A stretch of 64,000 nt of DNA from an uncultured Helicobacter sp. (GCF_937893305.1 NZ_CALBGN010000012.1:184685-248684), one strand, 5' to 3'; numbered from the stretch's first letter, positions 17,690-27,837 are shown. Program-made: numbers and translations. Notes: a model not told the origin generated them from the letters alone.

Positions 17690-18280
17690 TTATTTGACTT
17701 TTTTGAAAAAATCTATAAAATTTACCAAAATTAAAATTCCGATTCCAACTCCATAAGTTATAAAAATAAACAAAGCACACTCCGCCATTGTGCCAAACTT
17801 AAGCATTGGGATCAAATACCAACCTTCAGCATATAGAGCAATTAACTTCTCTTGTAAAGGCAAGAGTGTTTGGATTCCATTTAACATAGGCGTATCAATC
17901 CCACAAAATCCACTAGGCGCAAAAAGTTTCGGCATCCAAACATCAAGTGGGAGATTAAAATCAAATTTTGGATTTAGCGAACAGCCATTTAGTCCAAAGA
18001 TAAAAGTCTCACTTTTTAAAGCTTTTTGGATTTCAATTAAACTAAATGCTGCTGAACTCCCTCTAATTAGCGCATACACACAAATGCCAATCCCCACATA
18101 TCTAAGCACAAAAAATCTTGCAATCAAACAACCAAAGCCCAAAATAATAAAAGCATAGCGGATATAAACACATTGCTCACAAGGTTGCAACATCAAATAG
18201 TTTTGCAACACAAAATGTGAAAACACCACAAACAAAAATGCCATAACCCCAAGAAAAAACCAAATTTTGCTCTGTGTCAT
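17690..18280 (-). CDS. DsbB/DsbI-type quinone-linked disulfide oxidoreductase
   Basis: DsbB-family proteins reoxidise periplasmic DsbA-type thiol oxidases and pass electrons to quinone. The 196-residue protein has four or more membrane helices. The first periplasmic pair is C34-E-Q-C37 in LQPCEQCVYIRY, and the second is C100 and C126, flanking the typical PLDVWMPKLFAPSGFC segment. All four functional cysteines are present. It is 15 bases downstream of the EamA gene and probably shares its promoter. DsbB versus DsbI naming cannot be settled from sequence alone. Confidence 0.85.
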   Translation of the reverse strand: MTQSKIWFFLGVMAFLFVVFSHFVLQNYLMLQPCEQCVYIRYAFIILGFGCLIARFFVLRYVGIGICVYALIRGSSAAFSLIEIQKALKSETFIFGLNGCSLNPKFDFNLPLDVWMPKLFAPSGFCGIDTPMLNGIQTLLPLQEKLIALYAEGWYLIPMLKFGTMAECALFIFITYGVGIGILILVNFIDFFKKVK

Positions 18281-18295
18281 TACTCTTTCTTTTTA

Positions 18296-19192
18296 TTATA
18301 TTTTCTTTTTAGGCTTATAAAGATTGATTAAATAAGTAGCAAAAATCGCAATTACCCCACCAACAAGCGTTAAAAGACTTGGTATCTCCCCTAAAATAAA
18401 ATAGCTTGTTAATAACGCAAAAACTGGCACTAAAAGCGGATAAGAGCTTGCTTTCTCTGCACCAACTTGTGCAATCCCCATATAATAAATACTTGTGCCA
18501 ATAGCAGTGGATAACACAGAAATAGTTAAAAGCATTAACCAAAAACGCAAATCAAAATGAAAAATCTCTAACATTTCAGGCTGTATTAAAAAAATAGGAG
18601 AGAACAACGCTACACTAAAAAGCGTAATATAAAAATTAATGGCAATGGGGTGAATTCTAATGCGCTGACACACTAGCGTTAAAATCGCCCAATCTAACGC
18701 ACACAATACAAAAAAGACATTAAATTTGCTAAAAAGTATTTGTAAATTTCCTAAATCTAGCAAACAAATCCCAGCAACAATCCCTAGTATTAATCCTAAA
18801 GCTTCATTGCCTTTTACTCTCTTATTGACGCCATTTTGGATTCTATATAACATAAAGGTCAAAAGATACACAAACACAGGAGTAATTGTCGTTACAAGAA
18901 CTCCACCCTTGCCTGCACTCCCATAATTTAATCCTACAAAAAACATCAAAGAATATAAGCAATTAAATACCGCTGCAGCAAGTAAAAATTTAAATGCCTT
19001 ACTATCAATTTTTAGTGGAATTTTAAGAATAATTACAAGAGGGATAGAAGCAAAAAGAGCGATAAAAAACCGCCAAAAAGTAACAACATCAGCACTTGTA
19101 TAAGTTACAAGCACTTTGCTACTAGGCCAAGAAGCTCCCCAAAAAAACATCGCAACAACAAGCAAAATAGAAAAGACAACACCTTTAGACAT
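18296..19192 (-). CDS. EamA (DMT superfamily) transporter
   Basis: The 298-residue inner-membrane protein has about ten hydrophobic segments in two homologous halves, with FWGASWPSSKVLVTY at the start of the first EamA unit and ISVLSTAIGTSIYYMGIAQV in the second. Such proteins export metabolites or amino acids; the substrate cannot be read from sequence. It has its own extended -10 promoter at 19224-19229 and precedes the DsbB-type gene. Confidence 0.9.
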   Translation of the reverse strand: MSKGVVFSILLVVAMFFWGASWPSSKVLVTYTSADVVTFWRFFIALFASIPLVIILKIPLKIDSKAFKFLLAAAVFNCLYSLMFFVGLNYGSAGKGGVLVTTITPVFVYLLTFMLYRIQNGVNKRVKGNEALGLILGIVAGICLLDLGNLQILFSKFNVFFVLCALDWAILTLVCQRIRIHPIAINFYITLFSVALFSPIFLIQPEMLEIFHFDLRFWLMLLTISVLSTAIGTSIYYMGIAQVGAEKASSYPLLVPVFALLTSYFILGEIPSLLTLVGGVIAIFATYLINLYKPKKKI

Positions 19193-19223
19193 TTTTTCTC
19201 TTACAAATGCAATTTAAGGGTGT

Positions 19224-19229
19224 ATTATA
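19224..19229 (-). promoter_or_regulatory. Extended -10 box TGCTATAAT for the EamA gene
   Basis: The minus strand reads TTTGCTATAATACACCC 32 bases before the EamA ATG. It is a near-consensus extended -10 between the tolC stop and this gene. Confidence 0.65.
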
Positions 19230-19234
19230 GCAAA

Positions 19235-20485
19235 TTACTGCGTGAGTGTCATTTGAACAATGCGTTCAATTTGCGCTAAAGATTCCATAATTGCATAAGT
19301 ATTAATTGCCACATTGCTCCTTGCTTGCGTTAAGGATAATTCTGCATCTAAAAAATCGCTTGTGCTATCAATTCTTTGCGCATAGCGATTTTTTGAAATT
19401 CTATAATTCTCTTCTGCTTGTTTGAGTGCAAGCTTAGCAATCTCTAACGCATTTAGTGCAAGATTATAATTCTCTAAAGCACCAAAGAGTTGCAACTCCA
19501 AATCTTCAATTAACCCTATGCGTTTAGCTTCAAAGGCAAGTTTATTTGTTTTAGCACTCTCTATGTTGTATTTATCATTAAAACCATTAAAAAGATTAAG
19601 ATTAAATAAGAGCTGCACGCTTGTTTCGTCCTTATAGATTCCATCTCTTCCACGCAAGGCATAATCATCTCCATAGCGCATATAATTTCCTACAATATCT
19701 ATTTCTGGCAAAAAATTCCCTTTAGCACTTTGCACCAAATACGCCTTGCTTTGAATAATTTTATCCATAAACAAAAGCTCTGCGCGCCTTTGAAGCATCT
19801 CTTGTCTAAGATTTTCAAAATTTAGATTCCATTTTTTTGGCTCTAATTCTTCTAAATCTTTTAGAGCAATTTTAGTGCGCGTGTAACGCTCTAAATCTCT
19901 TAATGCATAAATTAAGGTGCTTTGATAATTCAATAAGTTCTGCAATGTATTATTAAGCTCTACTTCAATTTTTAATAAATCGTTTTTTTGGATTAATCCT
20001 ACACGATAAAACTCTGCATTTGTTCTTCTTTGCTCTTCTAATAACACTTTAGATTGTTCAGCAATCTCTACATTTTTTGCCTGACGCAATACATTAATAT
20101 AAGCACTCTTTACAAGCAAAATCATATCTTCTCTTGTTGCTTCTAGTTGATAATCTTGCGATTGCAATAATGCCTTTGCACTTTTTAGATTATAAACATC
20201 ACTAAAGCCATTAAAAAGATTATATTGCACATTTGCGCCTAAATTTCCACTTGTTTTTTTATCTGCCCTTTGGATGCGATTGCTTGTTTTTGTGCCATAA
20301 GTTACATTTAAACTTGGATAAAATGGGCTTTGATAAGATTTATAATTTGCTCTACTTTCTTGCAATAAATACTCTTGCTCCTTAATGCTTGGATTATGGC
20401 GCAATGTTAAATCAATTGCTTCTTGCAAACTTAAAGCATTTAAAATCCCATAAAGTAGAGATAAAATTCCAAAAATTCTAAACAT
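19235..20485 (-). CDS. TolC-family outer-membrane efflux protein
   Basis: This is the outer-membrane channel of a tripartite efflux system. The 416-residue product has a signal peptide (about 1-18) followed by two repeats of the long-helix/strand TolC pattern (LSLQEAIDLTLRHNPSIKEQ; later ENYRISKNRY and TQARSNVAINTY). Length is typical. Its start overlaps the RND pump stop by eight bases, completing the adaptor-pump-channel operon 24820-19235. Confidence 0.92.
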   Translation of the reverse strand: MFRIFGILSLLYGILNALSLQEAIDLTLRHNPSIKEQEYLLQESRANYKSYQSPFYPSLNVTYGTKTSNRIQRADKKTSGNLGANVQYNLFNGFSDVYNLKSAKALLQSQDYQLEATREDMILLVKSAYINVLRQAKNVEIAEQSKVLLEEQRRTNAEFYRVGLIQKNDLLKIEVELNNTLQNLLNYQSTLIYALRDLERYTRTKIALKDLEELEPKKWNLNFENLRQEMLQRRAELLFMDKIIQSKAYLVQSAKGNFLPEIDIVGNYMRYGDDYALRGRDGIYKDETSVQLLFNLNLFNGFNDKYNIESAKTNKLAFEAKRIGLIEDLELQLFGALENYNLALNALEIAKLALKQAEENYRISKNRYAQRIDSTSDFLDAELSLTQARSNVAINTYAIMESLAQIERIVQMTLTQ

Positions 20486-23400
20486 TTTTTAACCCCCTTG
20501 TAATAAAAAAAGACAGCAAGCAAGGGATTAGAAAAATACTAAGGATTGTAGAAAATCCTAATCCTCCTAAAATCACAGCTCCAAGCCCACGATAGATCTC
20601 ACTCCCAGCACCGGGTGCCACTACAAGTGGGAGCATACCAAAAAGAGAAGTAAGAGTGCTCATATAAATAGGACGGATTCTAACACGCACTGCTTCTAGG
20701 ATTCCATTTTGCGCATCCATTCCATACAAACGCACATTATGCAAGCTTTGATACACAATTAAAATCGCATTATTTACAACAATTCCAACCAGGATAATAA
20801 AACCGAGCATTGTTAGCACATCTAAAGGTTGATACACCAAAAAAACATTGACCAACCAAAGTCCCAAAAATCCACCACCAACAGCAAGTGGGACACTAAA
20901 AAGAATAATCAAAGGATATATAAAATCTTCATACAATGCCGCCATTAATAAATAAATAATAAACACTGCTAAAACAAAACCAAGCACTAGAGAGTCTTTA
21001 ATTTTTGTGAGAGAATCTGCCGTCCCACTTAATGAAATTGTATTTTTACCAAGTGCGCCACTTTGTTTTAAGCGTGTTAAAATCTCTCCGCTAATTAGCT
21101 CCATAGATTCTTGGATTGTGATGTTTGCTGGTGGGCTAAGTGTTAGCGTAATTGTTCTATTGCGTTCATAATGACGGATTTGATTTGTCCCATACTCAAG
21201 CTTCAAATCCGCTAGCGTGCTAATAGGGATAATACCTGCTGTTGAAGTATAAATGCTTGCATTATAAAGTTCTTCTGGAGAATAAATCGCGCTATTTTGA
21301 GATTTCAAAACCAAATCAATCTTCTCTCTCCCTTCTTCTTTAAACTCCCCAATCTTTCTTCCATCTAAAAGCACATCTAAAGCAACACTAAAAGCATTCA
21401 CATCAAGTCCAACAGCACTTATGCGCTCTAAATTTGGATATAAATTTAACTCCGGATAAAGCATTTCTAAACTTGGACGCGCACGCATTTGCAAAGTTGT
21501 AAGATTTTTTGCTCCGTATTTCTCCCTAAAAACTTCTCTAATAATTTTTTCTAGCGCAATTGTGCTAGCAATTAAAGATTCTATATGATCTCCACTAATA
21601 TCAATATCCACACTGCGACTTGAACCCCTACGCTCAAAAATCCCAGTTTGCAACGCCGTCCCTCTAACTCCGGGTATTTTTTGGATACAAGTTTTTGCAA
21701 GTGGGATTAAATCTGCTGCCCTTGTTATATCAAAAGAACGCAATCCAAAGCTAAGATCAGAAGTCCCACCGATATAAAAAAGATTATGAATTGCAGGATA
21801 TTGCGCATCTCCTTTAAATCCACTGCTTGCAAAATAATCACTAAAACACATAAAAACTTCCTGCCCTATATTCTCTTTTTCTCTATAAGATAGCCCAGGA
21901 GGTGGAGTGATTCTCCCAAAGACAAAATTTTGATTTCCCTGTGGTAAATATTCCATTTTTGGGAGCAAAACATAGCTAAAAATTAAACTTAATAATGTCA
22001 AACTAAGAATTGTTAAAATCTTATTGCGCTTGCTTTGCATAGATTTTTGCACAAAAAACATTATCCAATCCACACACCATTGCCCAAACTCTCTAATCTT
22101 TAAAGAAAATTTAGAACCGCGGCTATAAACCTCTTGTAAAAGCTTATGTTCCACTAAGATACTTGTTTTTGCGCCAAGTAATTTTGCGCTTTGATAACTC
22201 AAAGTTGGAATCACAACGATTGATACAAATAAAGAAAAACTAACAGCACTGCTTGCAGCAAGAGCAATATCTCTAAAGAGTTGCCCTGCTTCTTCTTGGA
22301 TATTTAAAATCGGAATAAAAATCGCCACAGTTGTCAAAACAGAAGCAATCAATCCACCAACAACTTCTTTTGTCCCATCAATCACTGCCTGCATTGCATT
22401 TTTTTGTAGTTTCTTATGCCGATCAATATTTTCTAACACAACAATAGCAGAATCCACAAGCATTCCTACCGCAAAAGAGATTCCAGCTAAAGATACAACA
22501 TTTAGCGTGCGATTTAAGAACGCCATTACAATAAATGTTCCAAACACACTAAGAGGTATAGCCACAGCAATAATTAGCGTTGAAGTTAAAGAGCGCAAAA
22601 ACACAAAAAGCACTCCACAAGCTAAAAATGCTCCAACAATAATATTTCCCTTAACTAAAGAAATTGCCTGCTCTATATAATCTCTTTGATCATTTGTCCA
22701 TTCAAGCTTTAAGCCATTTTCTTTTAAGATTCCATTATTTAGGGCATTAAACACGGCTTCCACCGCATTTGTAAGCTCTAATACATTTGCATCAGCAGCT
22801 GGTTTAATTGCCACAAACAAAGCTTCTTTGGGTGTTTTCTCATCTCCACGATAATAAGAAACCGTAGTTTTATTTTCAAACCCTTCTCTAACAACAGCTA
22901 CATCACTAATCTTAACGCGCTTAACACCATCACTCCAAATCACTACATCTAAAATATCTTGTGGATTTTTAAACTCTCCAATTGTGCGTACACGATAAGA
23001 TTTTCTCCCATAATCCAAGCTACCTGCCGATAAATTGATATTTTGCTTATTTAAAACATTTGCAAGACTTGTTACATCTAATTGATAAATTGCAAGTTTT
23101 CTCTCATCAATAATAATATGCATTTCTCTATCATCACCACCGGGAAACAAAACCTCCGCCACTCCATCAATGCGCTCAAAATATTGAATAACATTTTCAT
23201 TAAAAAATGTCCTTTGCTCTCTTACGCGCACATTAGAATCAAGACTAACTAACATCATTCTAACAACTGGACTTGTATCCTCACCTGTGGCTCTAATCAC
23301 AGGACGATCAATAGCATCAGGATAACCTTTGACTTCATTGAGTTTATTACTGACATCTAGCATTGCTTTGGTTAAATCCGTACCAATTTTAAACTCTAAA

Positions 23401-23669
23401 GTTACATTTGCACGCCCACTATTTGCAAAGCCCTCCATTGTTTCAAGATTATCAATCCCTTTTAGCACTTGTTCTTGTCGCTCTAAAATCTCTCTTTCAA
23501 TCTCATAAGGAGTCGCACCACTCCAAGTAGTATTGACAGAAATCACAGGTCGTGTAACTTGTGGTGTGAGTTGATAGGGCATCGTGCTTAAAGATAAGAC
23601 CCCGAATAAACTAAGTAGAATCATTCCTACAATCACTACAACAGGGCGGTTAATCAATGTTTTTATCAT
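20478..23669 (-). CDS. RND-superfamily efflux pump (HAE type)
   Basis: This is a proton-driven inner-membrane pump of 1063 residues, the usual RND length. It has twelve predicted membrane helices and two large periplasmic loops. TM4 carries VGMLVDSAIVVLENIDRHKK: the first of the two AcrB proton-relay aspartates is kept and the second is Ser, as in many non-AcrB HAE pumps. The C-terminal half has GIVVNNAILIV. Residues differ from HefC/CmeB-type N-termini, so I give no symbol. Substrate is unknown. It overlaps the adaptor stop by four bases. Confidence 0.93.
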   Translation of the reverse strand: MIKTLINRPVVVIVGMILLSLFGVLSLSTMPYQLTPQVTRPVISVNTTWSGATPYEIEREILERQEQVLKGIDNLETMEGFANSGRANVTLEFKIGTDLTKAMLDVSNKLNEVKGYPDAIDRPVIRATGEDTSPVVRMMLVSLDSNVRVREQRTFFNENVIQYFERIDGVAEVLFPGGDDREMHIIIDERKLAIYQLDVTSLANVLNKQNINLSAGSLDYGRKSYRVRTIGEFKNPQDILDVVIWSDGVKRVKISDVAVVREGFENKTTVSYYRGDEKTPKEALFVAIKPAADANVLELTNAVEAVFNALNNGILKENGLKLEWTNDQRDYIEQAISLVKGNIIVGAFLACGVLFVFLRSLTSTLIIAVAIPLSVFGTFIVMAFLNRTLNVVSLAGISFAVGMLVDSAIVVLENIDRHKKLQKNAMQAVIDGTKEVVGGLIASVLTTVAIFIPILNIQEEAGQLFRDIALAASSAVSFSLFVSIVVIPTLSYQSAKLLGAKTSILVEHKLLQEVYSRGSKFSLKIREFGQWCVDWIMFFVQKSMQSKRNKILTILSLTLLSLIFSYVLLPKMEYLPQGNQNFVFGRITPPPGLSYREKENIGQEVFMCFSDYFASSGFKGDAQYPAIHNLFYIGGTSDLSFGLRSFDITRAADLIPLAKTCIQKIPGVRGTALQTGIFERRGSSRSVDIDISGDHIESLIASTIALEKIIREVFREKYGAKNLTTLQMRARPSLEMLYPELNLYPNLERISAVGLDVNAFSVALDVLLDGRKIGEFKEEGREKIDLVLKSQNSAIYSPEELYNASIYTSTAGIIPISTLADLKLEYGTNQIRHYERNRTITLTLSPPANITIQESMELISGEILTRLKQSGALGKNTISLSGTADSLTKIKDSLVLGFVLAVFIIYLLMAALYEDFIYPLIILFSVPLAVGGGFLGLWLVNVFLVYQPLDVLTMLGFIILVGIVVNNAILIVYQSLHNVRLYGMDAQNGILEAVRVRIRPIYMSTLTSLFGMLPLVVAPGAGSEIYRGLGAVILGGLGFSTILSIFLIPCLLSFFITRGLKNV

Positions 23670-24820
23670 TGTCTAACCTCAACAACATTTTCTCCACCCT
23701 TTAAACGCTCTGCTCCTACAACAATCACTCTATCTCCCTTGCTAAAACTACCATTTAAAGGAGCAATAAACGCTTTTAACCCATCATAACCTTGAACAAG
23801 AATTTTTACTTTTTTTGCTTGGCTACCATCAAGAATAAAAATCACATTGCCATCAATTTCTGGCAAAATCGCATCACGTGGGACTAAAAATTTTTCTTTT
23901 TGCCCCTTAACATTAAAAGAAGCTCGCACTTCTAAGCCCTCAATTAATTCTCCTTTAGGATCTTCAATGGCAAGCTTTAAGGGAAATGTTCTAGCCTTTG
24001 CATCTCCTAATGGGATTAAGGCACTAACTCTTGCTTGATAAGTATGATTTGCAATTTGCACTTCTAAACTCTCTCCAACCTTTAAAGAACGCAAAATCTC
24101 AAAAGAAACTTCAAAAGTTGCTTCAAGAGGAGTTAGCTTTGCGATATTAAACACACTTGCTCCAGCATTAACCCACTCTCCTTGTTTTAACATTTTTTGC
24201 AATACCACACCATCATAAGGAGCAATAATCGTCTTTTTGCGCTCTTGTGTTTTTAACAACTCTAAAGCATTACTAATGGATTCCATATTTCCTTTTTGTG
24301 CTTGCATATCAAATAAAATATCTTCATATTCTTTAAAAGAAATCGACTCACTCTCATACAAGGACTTGTAACGCGCATAGTCTTTTTTAATCTTTTCATA
24401 TTGCGCCTTTGCTTGCTTTAAGGCTCCCTCTTTAGAAGCAATCTCATCACGTAGTAAATCACTATTTAAAACCGCTAATGCTTGCCCCTTTTTCACGCGT
24501 GCTCCATCATCTACAAGCACAGAATCAATAATACCAGAAACTTCAGAAGCAAGCATTCCACGCTCGCTAAAATACAAAGAGCCGACATATTGATAAGTTT
24601 GACTTAAAACACCGCTTTCTATTAAGGCAGTTTCTACAAGAATTGCTCTAGTGTCTTTTTTGGATTCCATATTTTTAGATACTTGAATTTTAGATTCCAT
24701 ATTTTGCATTTCTTTGGTTTGAGATTTAATTTGCCAAACATAAAACACACCAATAACTCCAAGCACCACTACACACAATAAAATTAAACTTTTTTTACTA
24801 AAATTTCCACGAAAACGCAC
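23666..24820 (-). CDS. RND efflux periplasmic adaptor (membrane-fusion protein)
   Basis: This protein bridges the RND pump and TolC channel. The 384-residue product has an N-terminal membrane anchor (LILLCVVVLGVIGVFYVW) with no lipobox. The lipoyl half-motifs (SGIIDSVLVDDGARVKKGQALAVL and APYDGVVLQKMLKQGEWV) flank a coiled-coil hairpin (about 125-195), followed by beta-barrel and membrane-proximal parts. It is the first gene of the operon and is divergent from pglB. Confidence 0.92.
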   Translation of the reverse strand: MRFRGNFSKKSLILLCVVVLGVIGVFYVWQIKSQTKEMQNMESKIQVSKNMESKKDTRAILVETALIESGVLSQTYQYVGSLYFSERGMLASEVSGIIDSVLVDDGARVKKGQALAVLNSDLLRDEIASKEGALKQAKAQYEKIKKDYARYKSLYESESISFKEYEDILFDMQAQKGNMESISNALELLKTQERKKTIIAPYDGVVLQKMLKQGEWVNAGASVFNIAKLTPLEATFEVSFEILRSLKVGESLEVQIANHTYQARVSALIPLGDAKARTFPLKLAIEDPKGELIEGLEVRASFNVKGQKEKFLVPRDAILPEIDGNVIFILDGSQAKKVKILVQGYDGLKAFIAPLNGSFSKGDRVIVVGAERLKGGENVVEVRQ

Positions 24821-24850
24821 AAAATTCCTTTTAAAAACTTTGTTTTATTG

Positions 24851-24856
24851 TAGAAT
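24851..24856 (+). promoter_or_regulatory. -10 box TAGAAT for the pglB-moaC unit
   Basis: TTGTAGAATAAAATTG lies 57 bases before the TTG start at 24913, in the 92-base divergent gap. Confidence 0.5.
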
Positions 24857-24912
24857 AAAATTGTTAATTTTTTGTGAAATTTTAAAGGATTCTCTCCATA
24901 AAAGGATAGTTT

Positions 24913-26781
24913 TTGCATATTCAAAGAGATATTTTAGCTAGCATTTGCATATATTTAATCTGCGTTGCTTTGCGCTTTTATTATCCTTTTATCTTAGAAT
25001 CTTTTCCGCAATATTTCTTGGATAATGCGTGGCTCTTAAACACACACGATGCTTACTTTTATGCACAAGGCGCAAAAGATGTTTTAAACGCCCTAGATGG
25101 CTTTTTAGATTCCAACTTTTTATTCACTAAATCCACACTAAACTCCCCCACACACGAACCCCTTTCAATCATCACCGCTTGTGTTGCCTTTTTTACGCCT
25201 TTATCTTTGGAGCAAGTTTTCTTTTATCTGCCCGGATTTTTCGGCACACTTATTGTTTTTCCTATGTTTTATATTGCGCGCAATTTTGGGATTATTCAAG
25301 CAAGCCTAGCTAGTCTTTTAAGTGCGATTAGTGTGAGTTATTTTAATCGCACAATTTTTGGCTATTATGATACAGATATGTTAATTTTGCCCTTAGTGCT
25401 TAGTGTTATTGCTTTAATCCTTTCTAACACTTCTCGCACATTTTTATTTGCACTTAGTGTGTTTGCTTTGTTGTATTATCCAAACTTACGCTATGTATTT
25501 TTGGGATTTATTGTGATTTTATGCTTCTTTAAAGACAAAAAAGAGGCAATGCTAATACTAATGCTTAGTCTTGTTTGTGTGCTATATATACGCTTTTTTC
25601 CACTTTGGATTCTTCTTGCAATTAGCCTTTTTAAGACACAAATTCACACTAAGTTTTTTATTTTCACAACTTGCTCTTGTGCGCTCTTAATCCTTTATGC
25701 TTTAATGCCTAATCTCTTAAACTCTCCATTTCTAAATACTCTTTTGCCGTCCTTTATAGAATCCAAACCCGCGCAATCTTTGCCTTTTTTAAATGTTTTA
25801 GATTCCATTGCAGAAACTTCTAAAATTTCTTTTTTTGATCTTGCAAAACGCATAAGTGGCACTCTCCCTCTCTTTATTTTAGGACTTATAGGTTATGGAT
25901 ACTTGGTGTATCAAAGACGGATTTTTTTACTATTTTTACCGCTTTTACTCTTAGGGTTTTTCTCTCTCTTACAAGGCTTGCGCTTTAGCTTTTATGCTAC
26001 TCCTGTTTTAGCACTTGGACTTAGCTACTTGCTCTTTTGCTTAAGAAAAAAGATTCCATCTTTACGCATTTTTGTAGTATTTTTTATTGCGCTTGTTGTT
26101 TATCCTCATTTCTTTCATATTGCAAACTACACGCCAAAGCCCATTTTAGATTCCACAGAAGCAAAAACCCTAAAAGAGATTCCAACTAAAAGCGGAGATT
26201 ATGCTCTTGCCTGGTGGGATTATGGCTATATGATCAATTATTTTAGCAATCTAAATGTCTTTATTGATGGCGGCAAACATTCAGGCAAAGAGAATTATCC
26301 TATTAGTCAATTTCTAGCAAGCAGTGATCCTATCTTAAGCTATGATATTGCAAAATCACTTTTAAACAATACACAACAAACCTTATTTATTATTTTGCCT
26401 TTAAGTATGCTTGAGATTTTCCCAAGCGTTGTTAGATTTAGTAATTTTAATCCACCAAAATTCTTTGCACTTAGCAAAAAGATAGAATCTAAAATAGCAT
26501 ATTTCAATCACAATATCACACTAGATTTAAAAAACGGAATCCTAAATCCAAATCAACAAAAAATTTCAAAATTTATCAGTCTAAAAACCCAAACAACACT
26601 GCATTTTAATCCAAAAAGTACATTAAGCGCATTAGAACTTAAAGACGATAGAATCTTATTATGCGATAATTCTTACCTAAAAAGCTTTTATTTTCAAGGA
26701 TTATTTTTTGACACATTAGAGAGAAACTTCTTCCAAAAAGTGTTAAAAAATGACAAAATTGCAATTTACAAACTTCTCTAA
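24913..26781 (+). CDS. pglB: Bacterial STT3/PglB-type oligosaccharyltransferase
   Basis: PglB transfers a lipid-linked glycan to Asn of D/E-x-N-x-S/T sequons in the periplasm. The 622-residue product has about thirteen membrane helices. The first metal-site aspartate is D46 in NTHDAYFYAQGAKD, the second loop has GYYDTDML, and the C-terminal catalytic signature WWDYGY is at about 434-439. It is shorter than C. jejuni PglB (713). No glycan-assembly genes adjoin it; H. pullorum is known to carry two pglB genes away from a pgl cluster. Start is TTG with AAAGGA eight bases upstream. Confidence 0.88.
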   Translation: MHIQRDILASICIYLICVALRFYYPFILESFPQYFLDNAWLLNTHDAYFYAQGAKDVLNALDGFLDSNFLFTKSTLNSPTHEPLSIITACVAFFTPLSLEQVFFYLPGFFGTLIVFPMFYIARNFGIIQASLASLLSAISVSYFNRTIFGYYDTDMLILPLVLSVIALILSNTSRTFLFALSVFALLYYPNLRYVFLGFIVILCFFKDKKEAMLILMLSLVCVLYIRFFPLWILLAISLFKTQIHTKFFIFTTCSCALLILYALMPNLLNSPFLNTLLPSFIESKPAQSLPFLNVLDSIAETSKISFFDLAKRISGTLPLFILGLIGYGYLVYQRRIFLLFLPLLLLGFFSLLQGLRFSFYATPVLALGLSYLLFCLRKKIPSLRIFVVFFIALVVYPHFFHIANYTPKPILDSTEAKTLKEIPTKSGDYALAWWDYGYMINYFSNLNVFIDGGKHSGKENYPISQFLASSDPILSYDIAKSLLNNTQQTLFIILPLSMLEIFPSVVRFSNFNPPKFFALSKKIESKIAYFNHNITLDLKNGILNPNQQKISKFISLKTQTTLHFNPKSTLSALELKDDRILLCDNSYLKSFYFQGLFFDTLERNFFQKVLKNDKIAIYKLL

Positions 26782-26791
26782 AAGGACAGCA

Positions 26792-27262
26792 ATGCAACTT
26801 ACACATTTAGATGATCATCAAAACCCAAAAATGGTAGATGTTTCTTTAAAGGATCCCACACAACGCGAAGCAATCGCTAGTGGCAAAATCACAATGAGCA
26901 AAGAAGCTTTTAGTGCAATAAAAGAACAAAGAGTTAAAAAAGGTGCTGTATTACAAACTGCAATTATCGCAGCAATTATGGGAGCAAAACACACTTCAGA
27001 ACTCATTCCTATGTGTCATCCACTTTTCTTAAGTAGCGTAAAATGCGATATTACAGAACTTGAAAATGAAAACGCTTTTATCTTAAAAGTGCGTGCAAAA
27101 ACCTTTGGGCAAACAGGTGTAGAAATGGAAGCTCTAATGGGCGTAAATATAGGACTTTTAACCATTTATGATATGGTAAAAGCAATTGATAAGACAATGG
27201 TTTTAAGCGAGATTTGCCTACTAGAAAAAAGCGGGGGTAGAAGCGGACACTTCACGCGATAG
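26792..27262 (+). CDS. moaC: Cyclic pyranopterin monophosphate synthase MoaC
   Basis: MoaC acts after MoaA in the first stage of molybdenum cofactor synthesis. The 156-residue protein has the family segments DVSLKDPTQREAIASG, PMCHPLFL and GVEMEALMGVN, with the terminal KSGGRSGHF. I place the start at the ATG at 26792 (RBS AAAAGGA); the frame extends upstream to 26750 inside pglB. It probably shares the pglB transcript. Confidence 0.96.
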   Translation: MQLTHLDDHQNPKMVDVSLKDPTQREAIASGKITMSKEAFSAIKEQRVKKGAVLQTAIIAAIMGAKHTSELIPMCHPLFLSSVKCDITELENENAFILKVRAKTFGQTGVEMEALMGVNIGLLTIYDMVKAIDKTMVLSEICLLEKSGGRSGHFTR

Positions 27263-27288
27263 TGTCTTAAAATAGACAATCAATCGCG
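27255..27288. terminator. Hairpin between convergent moaC and YiiX-type genes
   Basis: CGCGAT/ATCGCG (27255-27260, 27283-27288) encloses TGTCT/AGACA (27263-27267, 27274-27278). No T-run follows, so activity is uncertain. Confidence 0.35.
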
Positions 27289-27837
27289 TATGCTTTCATA
27301 AATTAGTTTGCTTCTTTTATCCTCAAAAAAAGCTTTGGGAAATAAATAATATCCCTTAATAAAGGGAAAGCCAACAAACTCTTTTTTTAACTTAAAATTC
27401 TCTATCTTATTAATTGCTTCTTCTAAAAAAGTCGTGCAATAAAATGCATCTTCTTTGGTGCTTAAAACAAACTCTCTCCCTAAATTTTGCATTGCAAAAT
27501 CAACAATTTTTTCTTTATTTTTTTGAGAAAAATCAGGTCTTTTAACAGCAATCTTAGAGCCTAGTCTCACAAATTCATCAAGAGAGCTTAAAATCACTTG
27601 ATTTTGCCGATTAGTATCATCATTTGTTGTTGCGTGAATCAACAAAACATCAGGGCTTATTTTTACCACCATAGCAATATGACTATAGGGAGAATTGCTA
27701 AATTTTTGTATCAGCAAACTCTCCGCACCAATGCCTTGCCTAAAAACAAAATCGCCAATTTGAAGAGGTGGAAAATCAATATCTTTAGCAACAGCAATAC
27801 CAAAGAAAAAGCAAAAAATAAATTGAAAAATTTTCAC
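27280..27837 (-). CDS. Exported YiiX-like (permuted NlpC/P60-type) cysteine hydrolase
   Basis: The 185-residue protein has a signal peptide (about 1-17). It shows the permuted papain-like order: GDFVFRQG, then His H53 in PYSHIAMVV, then the nucleophile C134 in AFYCTTFLEEAI. YiiX/YebB-type proteins of this superfamily are thought to hydrolyse amide or ester bonds in the envelope; the substrate is not known. Six bases separate it from the upstream lipoprotein gene, so the two are probably one operon. Confidence 0.78.
   Translation of the reverse strand: MKIFQFIFCFFFGIAVAKDIDFPPLQIGDFVFRQGIGAESLLIQKFSNSPYSHIAMVVKISPDVLLIHATTNDDTNRQNQVILSSLDEFVRLGSKIAVKRPDFSQKNKEKIVDFAMQNLGREFVLSTKEDAFYCTTFLEEAINKIENFKLKKEFVGFPFIKGYYLFPKAFFEDKRSKLIYESIRD

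Noticed and set aside
20478..24820. Calling the efflux operon hefABC or cmeABC
   Set aside because: Gene order and the N-terminal sequences do not clearly match either, so only the family is given.
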